A stretch of DNA of 64,000 nucleotides from Sanderia malayensis (lineage: Eukaryota; Cnidaria; Scyphozoa; Semaeostomeae; Pelagiidae). Shown piece by piece: positions 10,991 through 20,811 of this stretch. The notes under the pieces were generated by a model. It made no database searches. It saw only the letters and a list, made by a program, of their open reading frames with translations, and was not told where the DNA came from. The stretch spans positions 3,596,001-3,660,000 of the forward strand of contig RQOL01000660.1 in assembly GCA_013076295.1 (NCBI GenBank), given 5' to 3'. Each line of letters starts with the position of its first letter. The first letter of the stretch is position 1. The translations under genes and the position numbers were made by a program.

Positions 10991-13114
10991 TCACTTCAAC
11001 TGTGAAAGTTTTGAGCATCTAAGTTCCCTTGGCTGTGGTTGACATTTCACCTTCTTCTTGGTTTCGTCAAGAAGCAATGGAGTATCACAATTAAGCCAGT
11101 GATTCTTCCAAAACTGATTTATTGACTTGTTTGTGTCAAAATATTCCTGATTTATAGAAAGTGGCTCAAGGTCTAAGCTTGTTTGAGGAAGATGATCTTG
11201 AGAAGACAATTTTGCTTGCATTTCCTTCTGATCAGACTTTTGATGACTATGATATTGCATATACGCAGTAGGTACTTCTTTTGACTTTGTAAACCTCACA
11301 GCCTCAGGCTTTACAGTGGGATGATGGCTGGTCACTTGTTTTTTGCTGGGTAAACAGTCTTTTGACACCCAGTAGCTACTTCTCCTATCCCAAACCAGAG
11401 ATTCTTTATCAACATAACAAAGGGAATGCTCTGTTTTTCCACTGATCGATTTTAAATGGTCATCTTGTTTGTACTTGTTTTGTGGAAGAGTGTCAAGTTG
11501 AACTAAGATTATCCTGATATCGGGAATGGCAATAATGTGGCCAATTCTTTGAGGGGACAACAAGACCATCTCGCCAATGTTGTGCAACTTTTGCACCTCT
11601 GTTCCAAAATACAATCCATGTTTTCCACTTAGCGGAGGTGCTGTAGCAGGCCGTGTCTTTTTCTGAACTTCTAACTGTGTAACTCGAGAAAAATCACATG
11701 AAATTTTGGGATTTTTCCGGCCAGATAACTTTAAACTTACAGTCCTCTCTTCATGCTCTGCAATCTCAATTGCAGAGCTTATCAGATTAATTAATGCTTT
11801 CTCATGACAGAGTGATTCCTTCGACTTCAATATGGTGTTAATCTGATGTTTGATATTTCTATTATTTGTTGCAGATACGATAATCTCCATAATGTTGGGT
11901 TCCTCTAAATAATGTACAAAATTTGGTACAAGGCAAAATAGTTTGACAAATTCAGTAGAAATGACATGGTGCTTATCATTACTGATTAGAATATCTTTGC
12001 TGCCATAGGCAACTCTGGTTAGATGAGTACTCAAAATTTCAAGTTTCTGGTAAAGAAATGCACTAATTCCATAATCGCGAAAATCGTCTCTCTCCAACTT
12101 CACATTTGAGACAAGAAGAGACACAAGAGATGTCTTCACTTGAAGAGGAAGTCCAAAGATCTCCTCGCAAGACAAAGCACCAATGTTTGTCAATCTACAA
12201 ACTTGAAGAATGTCTTTCATCAATATCATGGGCACAGAGAACAGCAAAGAACATGTAAGCAAAATGAGTAGCATGTTACATTCATCAATATTACTACTTC
12301 TGCACATAAACAAACTTTCAACTGTATTCTTTGCAGCAAGGTGAGGAAATTCCAAACTTGTATCTTTACTCAAATCTTCACTTAAATACTGCAACCGTTT
12401 TTTATCCAACTCTTTGTTGTGCTGTTCATTTTTTGCAAATTGTCGACTTAAAGATATTGCTCTTTTACCAAAGGCGATATTTGATGAGTTTTTCATGAAA
12501 GATGGAACATACCTCTGTTTGTTAGGTAGTTTCATCCAGATTGGGTTTTGACTTCTGATTGATGTCTCCAAAAAGTGCTTAGCACTTGAAACTTCTTTCG
12601 CGAGAATTAGTTTACCGTCCAAGCACCATAATAATGGTAAATTAACAACAACATGTTTTCTATAATTTCGATCCTTTACAAGTTTCTCATTTCCAAGAAG
12701 ATTCAAGTTCAGTATTTGAAGATGACGAATTTTAAGAAGTTCCGACCAGTCAATATCGTTTTCACAAAGGTTGAGTGTTCCCAATGTCTCAAAATACTCA
12801 AATCCACTCAAATTCTTCAGTTTGTTACAACTAAGGTCTATTTTCCAAAGTTGTTTACAGCAACGAAGATTTGGCAATATATCAATGCAATTACCATGCA
12901 AGATTGCAACTTCGATATTCGGGCAAAAAGCTAGTCCATTAATTCTTTGAATACCAGAAAAAGACAAATCCAAAAATGTTATGCTTCCCAAAGGATCATT
13001 TGTTAGTGACCTCAACATTTGAGGAGTTATATTCGTATTTTGAGCAGAAAATGGTAGCAATTTCAGCCTTTCCTTTGCCTTTCCTTTCACCACACCATTT
13101 GCAGCACCAGCCAT
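10991..13114 (-). CDS. Leucine-rich-repeat protein, 707 aa, intronless
   Basis: A cytosolic-type leucine-rich-repeat protein. Residues ~40-160 carry SDS22-like repeats (ITFLDLSFSGI, LWKIDLSCNKLKNL, LGTLNLCENDI, LQILNLNLLGN), closed by a cap-like segment ending NLPLLWCLDGK. The middle part (~250-450) is probably helical. The C-terminal third contains KTRPATAPPLSGKHGLYFG and a beta-rich stretch around MVLLSPQRIGHIIAIPDIRI. There is no signal peptide or membrane segment. LRR proteins of this build are often ciliary or cytoskeletal, but I cannot assign an orthologue. The ATG at 13114 starts MAGAANGVVKGKAKERLK and is well placed before the first repeat. Intronless structure in such a long gene may point to retroposition or simply to lineage-specific intron loss. 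Confidence 0.85.
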   Translation of the reverse strand: MAGAANGVVKGKAKERLKLLPFSAQNTNITPQMLRSLTNDPLGSITFLDLSFSGIQRINGLAFCPNIEVAILHGNCIDILPNLRCCKQLWKIDLSCNKLKNLSGFEYFETLGTLNLCENDIDWSELLKIRHLQILNLNLLGNEKLVKDRNYRKHVVVNLPLLWCLDGKLILAKEVSSAKHFLETSIRSQNPIWMKLPNKQRYVPSFMKNSSNIAFGKRAISLSRQFAKNEQHNKELDKKRLQYLSEDLSKDTSLEFPHLAAKNTVESLFMCRSSNIDECNMLLILLTCSLLFSVPMILMKDILQVCRLTNIGALSCEEIFGLPLQVKTSLVSLLVSNVKLERDDFRDYGISAFLYQKLEILSTHLTRVAYGSKDILISNDKHHVISTEFVKLFCLVPNFVHYLEEPNIMEIIVSATNNRNIKHQINTILKSKESLCHEKALINLISSAIEIAEHEERTVSLKLSGRKNPKISCDFSRVTQLEVQKKTRPATAPPLSGKHGLYFGTEVQKLHNIGEMVLLSPQRIGHIIAIPDIRIILVQLDTLPQNKYKQDDHLKSISGKTEHSLCYVDKESLVWDRRSSYWVSKDCLPSKKQVTSHHPTVKPEAVRFTKSKEVPTAYMQYHSHQKSDQKEMQAKLSSQDHLPQTSLDLEPLSINQEYFDTNKSINQFWKNHWLNCDTPLLLDETKKKVKCQPQPRELRCSKLSQLK

Positions 13115-13474
13115 GGTTATCAGACTGCATCATCAACAAAATGTGCTAGTGTAAACATATAAATTATGAGATTATATACCGATCGGGGAAAAAAGAGGAA
13201 TGTCATGTGATCTAATCGTTGACTTTTATATTTCGTCGACATGGAAACGAAACAAAAGCAGGAAGCCAGCCAAGCTGTTGTTGTTGTTGTTGTTGAACAA
13301 AAGCTTAAATTGTTGCTGTTGCTGCTACTGTGTGCAATGGCCTCAAAAAATGGGTCTTTTAAGTTGGTATTTCGTTCGCACCGACTTTTCTATTGTTTTT
13401 ACAAAATACTAGGTGAACACAAAACAATTAACAAAACAATTCAGGGCCATTTTCTTATCTATCCATTCTCCCCG
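13115..13474. other. 5' flank of LRR gene with simple repeats
   Basis: Holds a (GTT)n tract at about 13276-13294 and a TTGCTG-rich tract at 13310-13330. A plus-strand open frame from 13241 translates these into poly-Val and poly-Leu, which looks like simple-repeat translation rather than a gene. The foldback element begins at its right end. Confidence 0.5.
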
Positions 13475-13881
13475 CTGACTTCAATGTAAATATAGCTTCC
13501 ATCATCAGAGCATTTCATGCTACTATTTCATATATGCCTTTATCCAGTTGTTAATTGAAAAAAAGTCCCAAGTAGAGAATGTTCATTGAATGCTTCCCAT
13601 GGCTACAATACCTGCCTCAATTGTTTGCACAATGTTGCATGAAATTATTTCATTCTGCTCACGAGAAGATCTGAACAAATGCATTCTTCAAATGCTGTAG
13701 CATTTTTTAGATGTCAACATAATCGCTTTTGTTTATTGGAATTTTATTCTTGCCTGCTTTGATTGTTCTTTTGACCTTGGGAGTATCAATGTTTTGTTCT
13801 TTCGCATTTTTAGCAGATGCATTCCTCGTGGATATTTCCTGAATGTTGTATCTGTGGCGCCCTGTACTTGATGCATATGGA

Positions 13882-13915
13882 TATAAAAGGACTGCTCTCG
13901 CTCGTCAAATCAGTT
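13882..13915 (+). promoter_or_regulatory. TATA plus Inr-like promoter in left arm
   Basis: TATAAAAG begins at 13882, and an initiator-like TCAGTT lies at 13910-13915, which puts the Inr adenine 30 bp from the TATA start, the canonical RNA polymerase II spacing. It points into the element. The same arrangement is conserved in the other arm. Confidence 0.5.
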
Positions 13916-14479
13916 AGTTGTCCAGTTGCAGAAGAAGGTGCTGTCCACGACAGAAGAAGATATTTGCTGTTGGCACAAGGCTTTCTTGGTTCAATGTTCG
14001 TGTTGGGTTCAGTTCGCCCTCTGCAAACTTTCCAGTCATCTGGTTGAAGATGAATGACGCTACTGGCTCAACACTTTTTAGGCTTTGGGTTATATTGGCC
14101 TAATGCTGGTATTATGTATCGTACACTGATAATTATGTTTACATATTCATTTTTTAAGACATTTTTCGTACATTTATACTTCTTGTCCAATCTTAACGTC
14201 GACTGACTATTGCATTTCTATTTATTTTAGTATTCTACAGTTCTGCAAGAAGAAAGAATCCAAGAAGTTTCATATAATTTCATCAATAATAATTTCGTAC
14301 GCCACTGTTGTTTTTTCTTGTTGTCATCTCTCGCAATCAAGCTTAGTTTAGATATAGTATAACTTAGATTCTAATGTAAGGATCAGTTGTAATTTTGCAG
14401 AATTTAGTTTGTGTTTGTTTCAGTTGTAATATAAGTTAGTCATACTTTTACTATCAGCTTGACAGAGACATAGATTTAG

Positions 14480-15105
14480 GTAAGTGGCAATCTAGTAATA
14501 AGACAATTCTGCTTCTAGACTAGACTAGATTAGATTTAGATTAGTTTAGATCTGCTCTTAAAAACAGTAAAATTTAGTTTAAGGCTTAGTTGTAGCCTAA
14601 GTTTCATAATCTTTAGTGCAGATTTAGTTTTAATTAAGGGAGAGAATTTAGTCTGCTTTTAAAGAGTAAAATTTAGTTTCAGATTGTAATGTTAGGTAGA
14701 TTTAGGTAAGTGACACTGTAGTAGTAAGACAATTCTAGTCTTAGATTTAGGTTAGTTTAGATCTGCTCTTAAAAACACTAGAATTTAGTTTAGGGCCTAG
14801 TTGCAACTTAAAATTCAGATTTAGTTGTAATGTTAGGTAGATTTAGGTAAGTGGCAATCTAGTAATAGGATTATTCTGCTTCTGGATTAGATTTAGGTTA
14901 GTTTAGATCTGCTCTTAAAAAGAGTAGAATTTAGTTTAAGGCATAGTTGTAGCTTTAGTCTGATAATTTTAGCTCAGATTTAGTTAAGGAAGAGAGAATC
15001 TAGTTTCAGAATTAGAGAAGAGAGAGAGAAAATAGCTTCAGAATTAGAGAAGAGAGAATTTAGTTTCAGATTTAGTTGTAATGTTAGGTAGATTTCGGCT
15101 GCATA
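14480..15105. repeat. Diverged ~200-bp tandem repeats, left centre of foldback
   Basis: Repeated blocks of TTAGGTTAGTTTAGATCTGC followed by TCTTAAAAA and AATTTAGTTTAAGG, seen near 14530, 14745 and 14890. They are separated by AATGTTAGGTAGATTTAGGTAAGTG spacer motifs and followed by shorter AGAGAGAATTTAG units. Non-coding; the spacing is irregular. Confidence 0.75.
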
Positions 15106-15164
15106 GTTTTAAGCAGCAGAAGAAGGTTTGTCCAGTCCTGTCTCTTGGAGGGTGTCCTAGCACC

Positions 15165-15435
15165 CTGTTTTAAAATTCTGAATCTAACTAATTCTCTACC
15201 TAAAACTTCTAGTTTTCCTATCTCTAAAACTAAACGGATTTACTCTCCAACATCTGACAAGTTTTAAAAGTCTAACTTGAACTTCTGAATCTAACTAATG
15301 CTACACCTAAAACTACTAGTTTTCCTTCCTCTAAAACTACGCGGATTAACTCCTACCTCCACACATGAAAAGTTTTAAAAGTCTAACTTGAACATCTGAA
15401 TCTAACTAATTCTACACCTAAAACTCCCAGTTTTT
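15165..15435. repeat. ~115-bp tandem repeat, right centre of foldback
   Basis: Three copies of a unit containing TCTGAATCTAACTAAT, CACCTAAAACT and CTAGTTTTCC, with AAAGTCTAACTTGAAC linkers. The copies start near 15177, 15286 and 15395. The unit is not found in the left half, so the element is not symmetrical at its centre. Confidence 0.75.
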
Positions 15436-16295
15436 TCTCCCTTTAAAATTACACTGCTAAATGTAAACTAAATATGACTCGCAATCAGAATAGCATCTAT
15501 TAAAAGCAGCAAGTAGGCTAAACTATAAATAAGCTAATACTACCAGAATTCTAACGTAAGGCTAATAAAAACTGTCTTCATTAAAACTAAATCTAAGCTA
15601 AAAATTATGGAACTAAAGCTACAACTAAGCCTTAAACTAAATTTTATTCTTTTTAGGAGCAGATCTAAACTAACCTCAACCTAATCTAGATTAAAAGCAG
15701 AATTGCCTTACTACTATTCCTTAAATCTATGTCTCTGTCAAGCTGACAGTAAAAGTATGACTAACTTATATTACGACTGAAACAAACACAAACTAAATTC
15801 TACACAACTACAACTGATCCTTACATTAGAATCTAAGTTATACTATACCTAAACTAAGCTTGATTGCGAGAGACGATGACAAGAAAAAACAACAGTAGCG
15901 TACGAAATTATTATTGATGAAATTGATGAATCTTCTTGGATTCTTTCTTCTTGCAGAATTGTAGAATGCTGAAATAAATAAAAATGCAATAGTCAGTCGA
16001 CGTTAATGTTCATGAAATATTGGACAAGAAATATAAATGCACAAAAAGTGTCTTTAAAAATGAATATGTAAACATAATTATCAGTGTAAGATACATAATA
16101 CCAGCATTAGGCCAATATAACCCAAAGCCTAAGAAGTGTTGAGCCAGTAGCATCATTCATCTTCAACCAGATGACTTGAAAGCTTGCAGAAGACGAACTG
16201 AACCCAACACAGAACATTGAACCAAGAAAGCCTTGTGCCAACAGCAAATATCTTCTTCTGTCGTGGACAGCACCTTCTTCTGCAACTGGACAACT

Positions 16296-16330
16296 AACTG
16301 ATTTGACGAGCGAGAGCAGTCCTTTTATAT
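16296..16330 (-). promoter_or_regulatory. TATA plus Inr-like promoter in right arm
   Basis: Mirror copy of the left-arm promoter. On the minus strand ATATAAAAGG (16330-16321) is followed by TCAGTT (16301-16296) at the same spacing. It points toward the left arm, so the two predicted transcripts would be convergent. Confidence 0.5.
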
Positions 16331-16736
16331 CCATATGCATCAAGTACAGGGCGCCACAGATACAACATTCAGGAAATATCCACGAGGAATGCATCTGCTA
16401 AAAATGCGAAAGAACAAAACATTGATACTCCCAAGGTCAAAAGAACAATCAAAGCAGGCAAGAATAAAATTCCAATAAACAAAAGCGATTATGTTGACAT
16501 CTAAAAAATGCTACAGCATTTAAAGAATGCATTTGTTCAGATCTTCTCGTGAGCAGAATGAAATAATTTCATGCAACATTGTACAAACAATTGAAGCAGG
16601 TATTGTAGCCATGGGAAGCATTCAATGAACATTCTCTACTTGAGACTTTTTTTCAATTAACAGCTGGATAAAGACATGCATGAAATAGTAGCATGAAATG
16701 CTCTGATGCTGAAAGCTTTATTTACATTGAAGTCAT

Positions 16737-17787
16737 CCGGGTGATGGTCGGCAAGCGTTTCTGGGTAGTTTTGAATTAAATTTAATTTAATGATTCAAAT
16801 GAAAATCAGTGTCAAACACTATTCCATAATAGAAGTTAGAGTTTGGGGAGATGCCAGATGATGTTAGTCAAACGTTCGCTCTAAAATAGATCGCTGATAG
16901 ATAAACTTGAAAATGATTGTCATTGCAAACAAATTAAGTTTTCATCGGCAAAACCATGTTTCGCTGTAAAATAATAGGGCTACAAAGTTTCTAAAGTTGC
17001 CCGATTGTCTGTAGCCAGATGCGGCTTTGAGAACTCCAGTATTTTAACCCATCCTATCATTTTCGGCTTCTCCCACATAAACATAGAAGCTGATGGGGCG
17101 TCTTCAGTTATTCATTATGTTGGATAATTGGATAATAAAAGTCTAAAAAATGCTCACAGCTCACTTATGCTTTGCTAAGAACGCTGTCACCAACAAGATT
17201 TTGCTAAGCAAATATTCTAGTTTGCAGAGAGCGTAAACATTGATGCACAGGGAACAAAGAATAGGAAATGGTGAACTGCACGATTATTCATATATTTGAC
17301 AATGCAATGTAGCAACTCTGGGTATGTGAATGTTGAGCCAATCAAGGCTTCAACATTCACATACATTCAGGAGAAAGGTGATCACCGTTCTCTTTCTTGA
17401 TTGACTTCAACAGTCTCCCAGTACTGCTGGTCAGCTACTTTCAGAATTTAATTACCTTGGAAAGCATATTTCCAAAGAATTCGAAGACACGTATTCCCCA
17501 GGAGCAGCTTTGAGAGCTCCAATATTTTAGCCCATAAATAGTACCACTTTCTGTTTCTCCCACATAAACATAGAAGCCGTTATAGCATCGGCAAGTGTTC
17601 ATAACAATAACTGCGGAGAAATCATTAAAAATAAATTAGAAGCAACGCTACAACTGCGCAAACATCTGTTCCGTGCAGAAGATATCAGAGGAATTAAAGC
17701 TTGGGCTAACATCATTTGATCAGCATTGTCTGGTAAGCAAGAGAACACTCTGTCTTATAGGGAAGAATGTAATGAATAAAAATAAAG
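16737..17787. other. Intergenic between foldback and second GPCR
   Basis: No coding region. Two diverged copies of a segment (GAGAACTCCAGTATTTTAACCCATCC near 17030 and GAGAGCTCCAATATTTTAGCCCATAA near 17510, each followed by TTCTCCCACATAAACATAGAAGC) form a direct repeat about 480 bp apart. This suggests a local duplication. Confidence 0.6.
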
Positions 17788-18711
17788 ATGGAAAACACAA
17801 CAGTCATCACGAATCAACATGATTGCATTAGAAAAGAAGCAGCAACATTCTCAATTACTATGGGGATAATAATTCTTCCTGTTCATATTGTCATGATCAA
17901 GATTCTCTTTTGGGGCTCACGATTGACCCTGCCTCGTCACATGGTTTTGGCAAGCCTTACGATTTCAGATTTCATTCAACTAGTTGCTATTGGACTCATC
18001 ACAAGCAGTGGAAGAACATTTGACCTGAAAACAAGATTATGGGGCTGCCAGTTGCACCGTAAACTAATGGAAATAGCCAGTGCACTAACTTTAGTCACAT
18101 CCAGTGGTAGCATCCTTGCACTCTCATTTGAGCGCTACATTGCCTGTGTTCATTGCTTTCGTGTTCACCAGATATTTTCGGAACAACGCGTAAAAAGGTT
18201 GCTTTTGGCAATATGGATCTCTGGCATCATTGCTGGCTTCATCGACTACAAACGCTACACCCCAAACTACACATTGGTAGCATTGCCATTGACTACGACA
18301 TTCAGCATCATTTATGTCATTTTTGTCATTCCCACAACTGTCATTCTCCTGATCTTGCAGACACGCTTGTATCTATTTTCTATGAAGAAGATGAAAGTAG
18401 AACCAGGGAACAACTTTGGAAGACAAGCCGAGGCGAAGGACCTGATAAGAAAACAACTAAAACTTGGCATCTGCGCAAGTTGTGTAGCCACACTCTACAT
18501 CATATGCATGTGTCCATTGGCATTTTATGCAATGAATACAGGATTTAAAGAAGTCAACGATGCTTCGGTTTTCAGATTGGCAAGTATCCTGATTGCTTCT
18601 ATCAACACTTTGGTTGACCCATTTCTCTATGGCTTTGGCATGGCCGATACACGCAGAGAGATAAGGCGAGAGCTTAAATCATTGAAGAATTACATATTCT
18701 GTAAAGACTAA
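17788..18711 (+). CDS. Rhodopsin-class orphan GPCR, 307 aa, intronless
   Basis: A compact seven-helix receptor, ligand unknown. Landmarks: a short N-terminus with N3 glycosylation site, TM2 LASLTISDFIQL (D61), a TM3-start Cys in WGCQLHRKL (C87), the TM3 end motif LSFERYIACVH (E115-R116-Y117), and TM7 TLVDPFLYGFGMADTR (DPxxY). It is followed by a short basic tail. TM1 lacks the usual GN pair, and the second extracellular loop shows no Cys to pair with C87, so the canonical disulfide may be missing. It is not a close copy of the GPCR at 8186, so the two are not a recent tandem duplication. The ATG at 17788 gives the shortest sensible N-terminus. Confidence 0.88.
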   Translation: MENTTVITNQHDCIRKEAATFSITMGIIILPVHIVMIKILFWGSRLTLPRHMVLASLTISDFIQLVAIGLITSSGRTFDLKTRLWGCQLHRKLMEIASALTLVTSSGSILALSFERYIACVHCFRVHQIFSEQRVKRLLLAIWISGIIAGFIDYKRYTPNYTLVALPLTTTFSIIYVIFVIPTTVILLILQTRLYLFSMKKMKVEPGNNFGRQAEAKDLIRKQLKLGICASCVATLYIICMCPLAFYAMNTGFKEVNDASVFRLASILIASINTLVDPFLYGFGMADTRREIRRELKSLKNYIFCKD

Positions 18712-20811
18712 ACCTCCGAACGTTATCTAGCTTTGAATCTGGACTCTAGTGGGCGCGCCTAAAACATTTATCTGAACTTTTTCGACATAAACTCGTAAGA
18801 ATTGAAGTGAATTGAAATTTTATCCTTTAAAATGTATTAATAGCGTTAAAGTGTGATTAACCATACTTAATAGTTTCTCTTTGATGTCTAACTCTTCTTC
18901 ATAAATCTAAAGTTCGGATTCAATGAAAGCTAACTGGCTTTTTTTCATGTATAAGAATAATTTGGTTGTTCAACTAACTTACCCATGTCCACAATAATTG
19001 ATCATATTTCTGAGTGCTGAAATGACTTGTTCTTTCATACTGTTAACAAAAACAAGTTGCTTGTAATAACAATATTTTAACAATAATTATTGTGAATATA
19101 ACCCATTGTGAAATTATAAGAATAGCAGTACGATTTTCGCCTCTTTATTTTTAAACATATTCTGCATATATCTGAAAAACTCAAAAGCTAATCAGCAAAG
19201 CTGTTGGCATCTTTTTGATACTTTCGAGCTGCAAGCTCTTACCGAGAAACAAAAGGTTGCAACAATGAAAAGAGATGTCCCCTGGTATAATGACGTGGAT
19301 AGGATACTAGAGCCGAGTTCCCAAATGTAAATTTACCTTAGATTCACTACAGTAAAATTATGAAACCAGATGTTGTAATAGTTTGACAACATCTGTAACC
19401 CTCCCCTCTGACGCCTCGCTCGTAACTCGCCCACCTACAAGTATTGCACCACCTGATTAAAAATGACGTCTAGAAGTAGACTGGACACTAGCTCACGCCA
19501 CATATGACTTGGTCACAAGAACGGAAATTCCAAACATGGAAGAATTCAAACGAACCAATCAAAAGATAGGAGTTAAAAAATGGGGAAAGCAAACTACCTC
19601 GTAGTGTAGGAATTGAACTCAAGGTCTTGTGGGAAGCGGCTCGTTGCTTTACTCATTGCTCGAAATGGTGACGGATATCAAGAGATCATTGTAATTGGGT
19701 TGAGCCATGTGATCAGTAATAATCTATGCTGCAAAAACAAAAAGGAAAACTAATACAACGGCAAATTCCACAATCTGAAGGGGGGGAAGTATCAGCAAAT
19801 GACAAGAATGACTATATACATAAACATGTCTTCGCTTTGTACAATTAAGGGGTGAATTACTTAATAATAATAAATTAAAACAGAAGTTGAAATTCAATTG
19901 TCACATTATTTATTCACAATATTAAAGCCCATGTGTTTCAACCAATTATTACCAGCATGGCAATTAATAAAGCGAAGTAACTGTAGTGGTGTAACACGGA
20001 AATTATAAAGAAATAATAAACTTTTGAATAATAAAATCACTGAAGTATAGATGTTATATTATGTGAAAGAACAAACTTCAAGGTTAAATGCATGTATCAA
20101 CAAACTTTAAGGATAAGAATAAAAGCATTTATCAACTCATCACATTCAATTGTTTTATGTAGAATTGAACCTTGATGCGTTGAGCATCGAAGTAGAAAGT
20201 AATTTGACGGAGTTAACCAGGTTACTAGTTAATGGGGGTCAAACCTGAAGTACTCACAAAAAAAACAAATTCAGGGGACAGACATGAAAACATTCGGGGA
20301 GAAGCAAGAAAGCATTCGTAAATTTAGGTTAGAAGTTGGGCGCCATATCAAGGTTCAAGAGTATATTCTAATTCCTTATAAAATGACAATGTAGCCTGTT
20401 TTTAAAACCAGGAATAATATTACAATAAAGCTACATTATTATATTATTACAACATCTTTCTTACCATTACTCTGTTTTTGGTCCCACAAGAACAACTTTA
20501 CCAGCATCTAATAAGCATGGCAATATTTTTCAAACAAACAGATCAAAATTTGTTGCACAAATCGAAGTGATTTCTATCAGAGTCTAATCCTGGTAAAAAT
20601 AGCCTTAAAGGGAACCAAAAAATGCTCCCTGATAAACCCAGGTTAACAAGACTAAAAATAAACTAAAACCAAAACATTATACTGAAGCAAAAGCAATTAG
20701 CAATCAGATGTTTGGTGATAATGCACGAGGGAAGATTTTTACATGGTATAGAAGTTGGCTAATTTAAGATCATACTGTAAGACAACCATGTCTAAGGTGT
20801 TTAAGATTAAT
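18712..20811. other. Intergenic, fragments of repeats
   Basis: AT-rich and without a supported gene. It includes a fragment (19439-19477) of the repeat family seen in the foldback at 59161-60267. A sequence near 19605-19640 resembles a weak tRNA-type B box (GAGTTCAATTCC on the minus strand) and may be an old SINE remnant. Confidence 0.55.
19439..19477 (+). repeat. Fragment related to the 59-60 kb foldback
   Basis: AAGTATTGCACCACCTGATT followed by AAAAATGACGTCTAGAAGT matches, with a few changes, the segment at 59342-59379 (AAGTATTGCAACACCTGATG...GGCGTCTAGAAGT) and its inverted copy near 59994-60032. This shows that the repeat family is dispersed. Confidence 0.75.

Larger units (their letters stand above)
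13475..16736. mobile_element. Large foldback element with ~1.16-kb inverted arms
   Basis: The left arm (about 13475-14640) and right arm (about 15575-16736) are inverted copies. Both begin at their outer edges with GACTTCAATGTAAATA and continue with ATCAGAGCATTTCATGCTAC. Divergence is limited (point changes and small indels). A 61-codon open stretch in each arm (left from 13817; right from 16394 on the minus strand) translates identically up to its last residues, but has no known domain and is probably not a protein gene. The ~935-bp centre is made of tandem repeats. No transposase is visible, and terminal target duplications could not be defined. Nearest described type: foldback/MITE-like non-autonomous DNA element. 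Confidence 0.85.

Noticed and set aside
13241..13489. Open frame METKQKQEASQAVVVVVVEQ... as a gene divergent from the LRR gene
   Set aside because: Most of it is translated (GTT)n and (CTG/TTG)n simple repeat, with no homology, and it ends at the foldback border.
13817..14047. Conserved open frame MHSSWIFPECCICGALYLMH in both foldback arms as a protein gene
   Set aside because: The frame is conserved only because the arms are inverted copies; the predicted TATA/Inr lies inside it, the 3' parts diverge in frame, and no domain is visible.
19600..19640. Possible tRNA or SINE B box (GAGTTCAATTCC, minus strand)
   Set aside because: No good A box at tRNA spacing and no cloverleaf could be drawn by eye.
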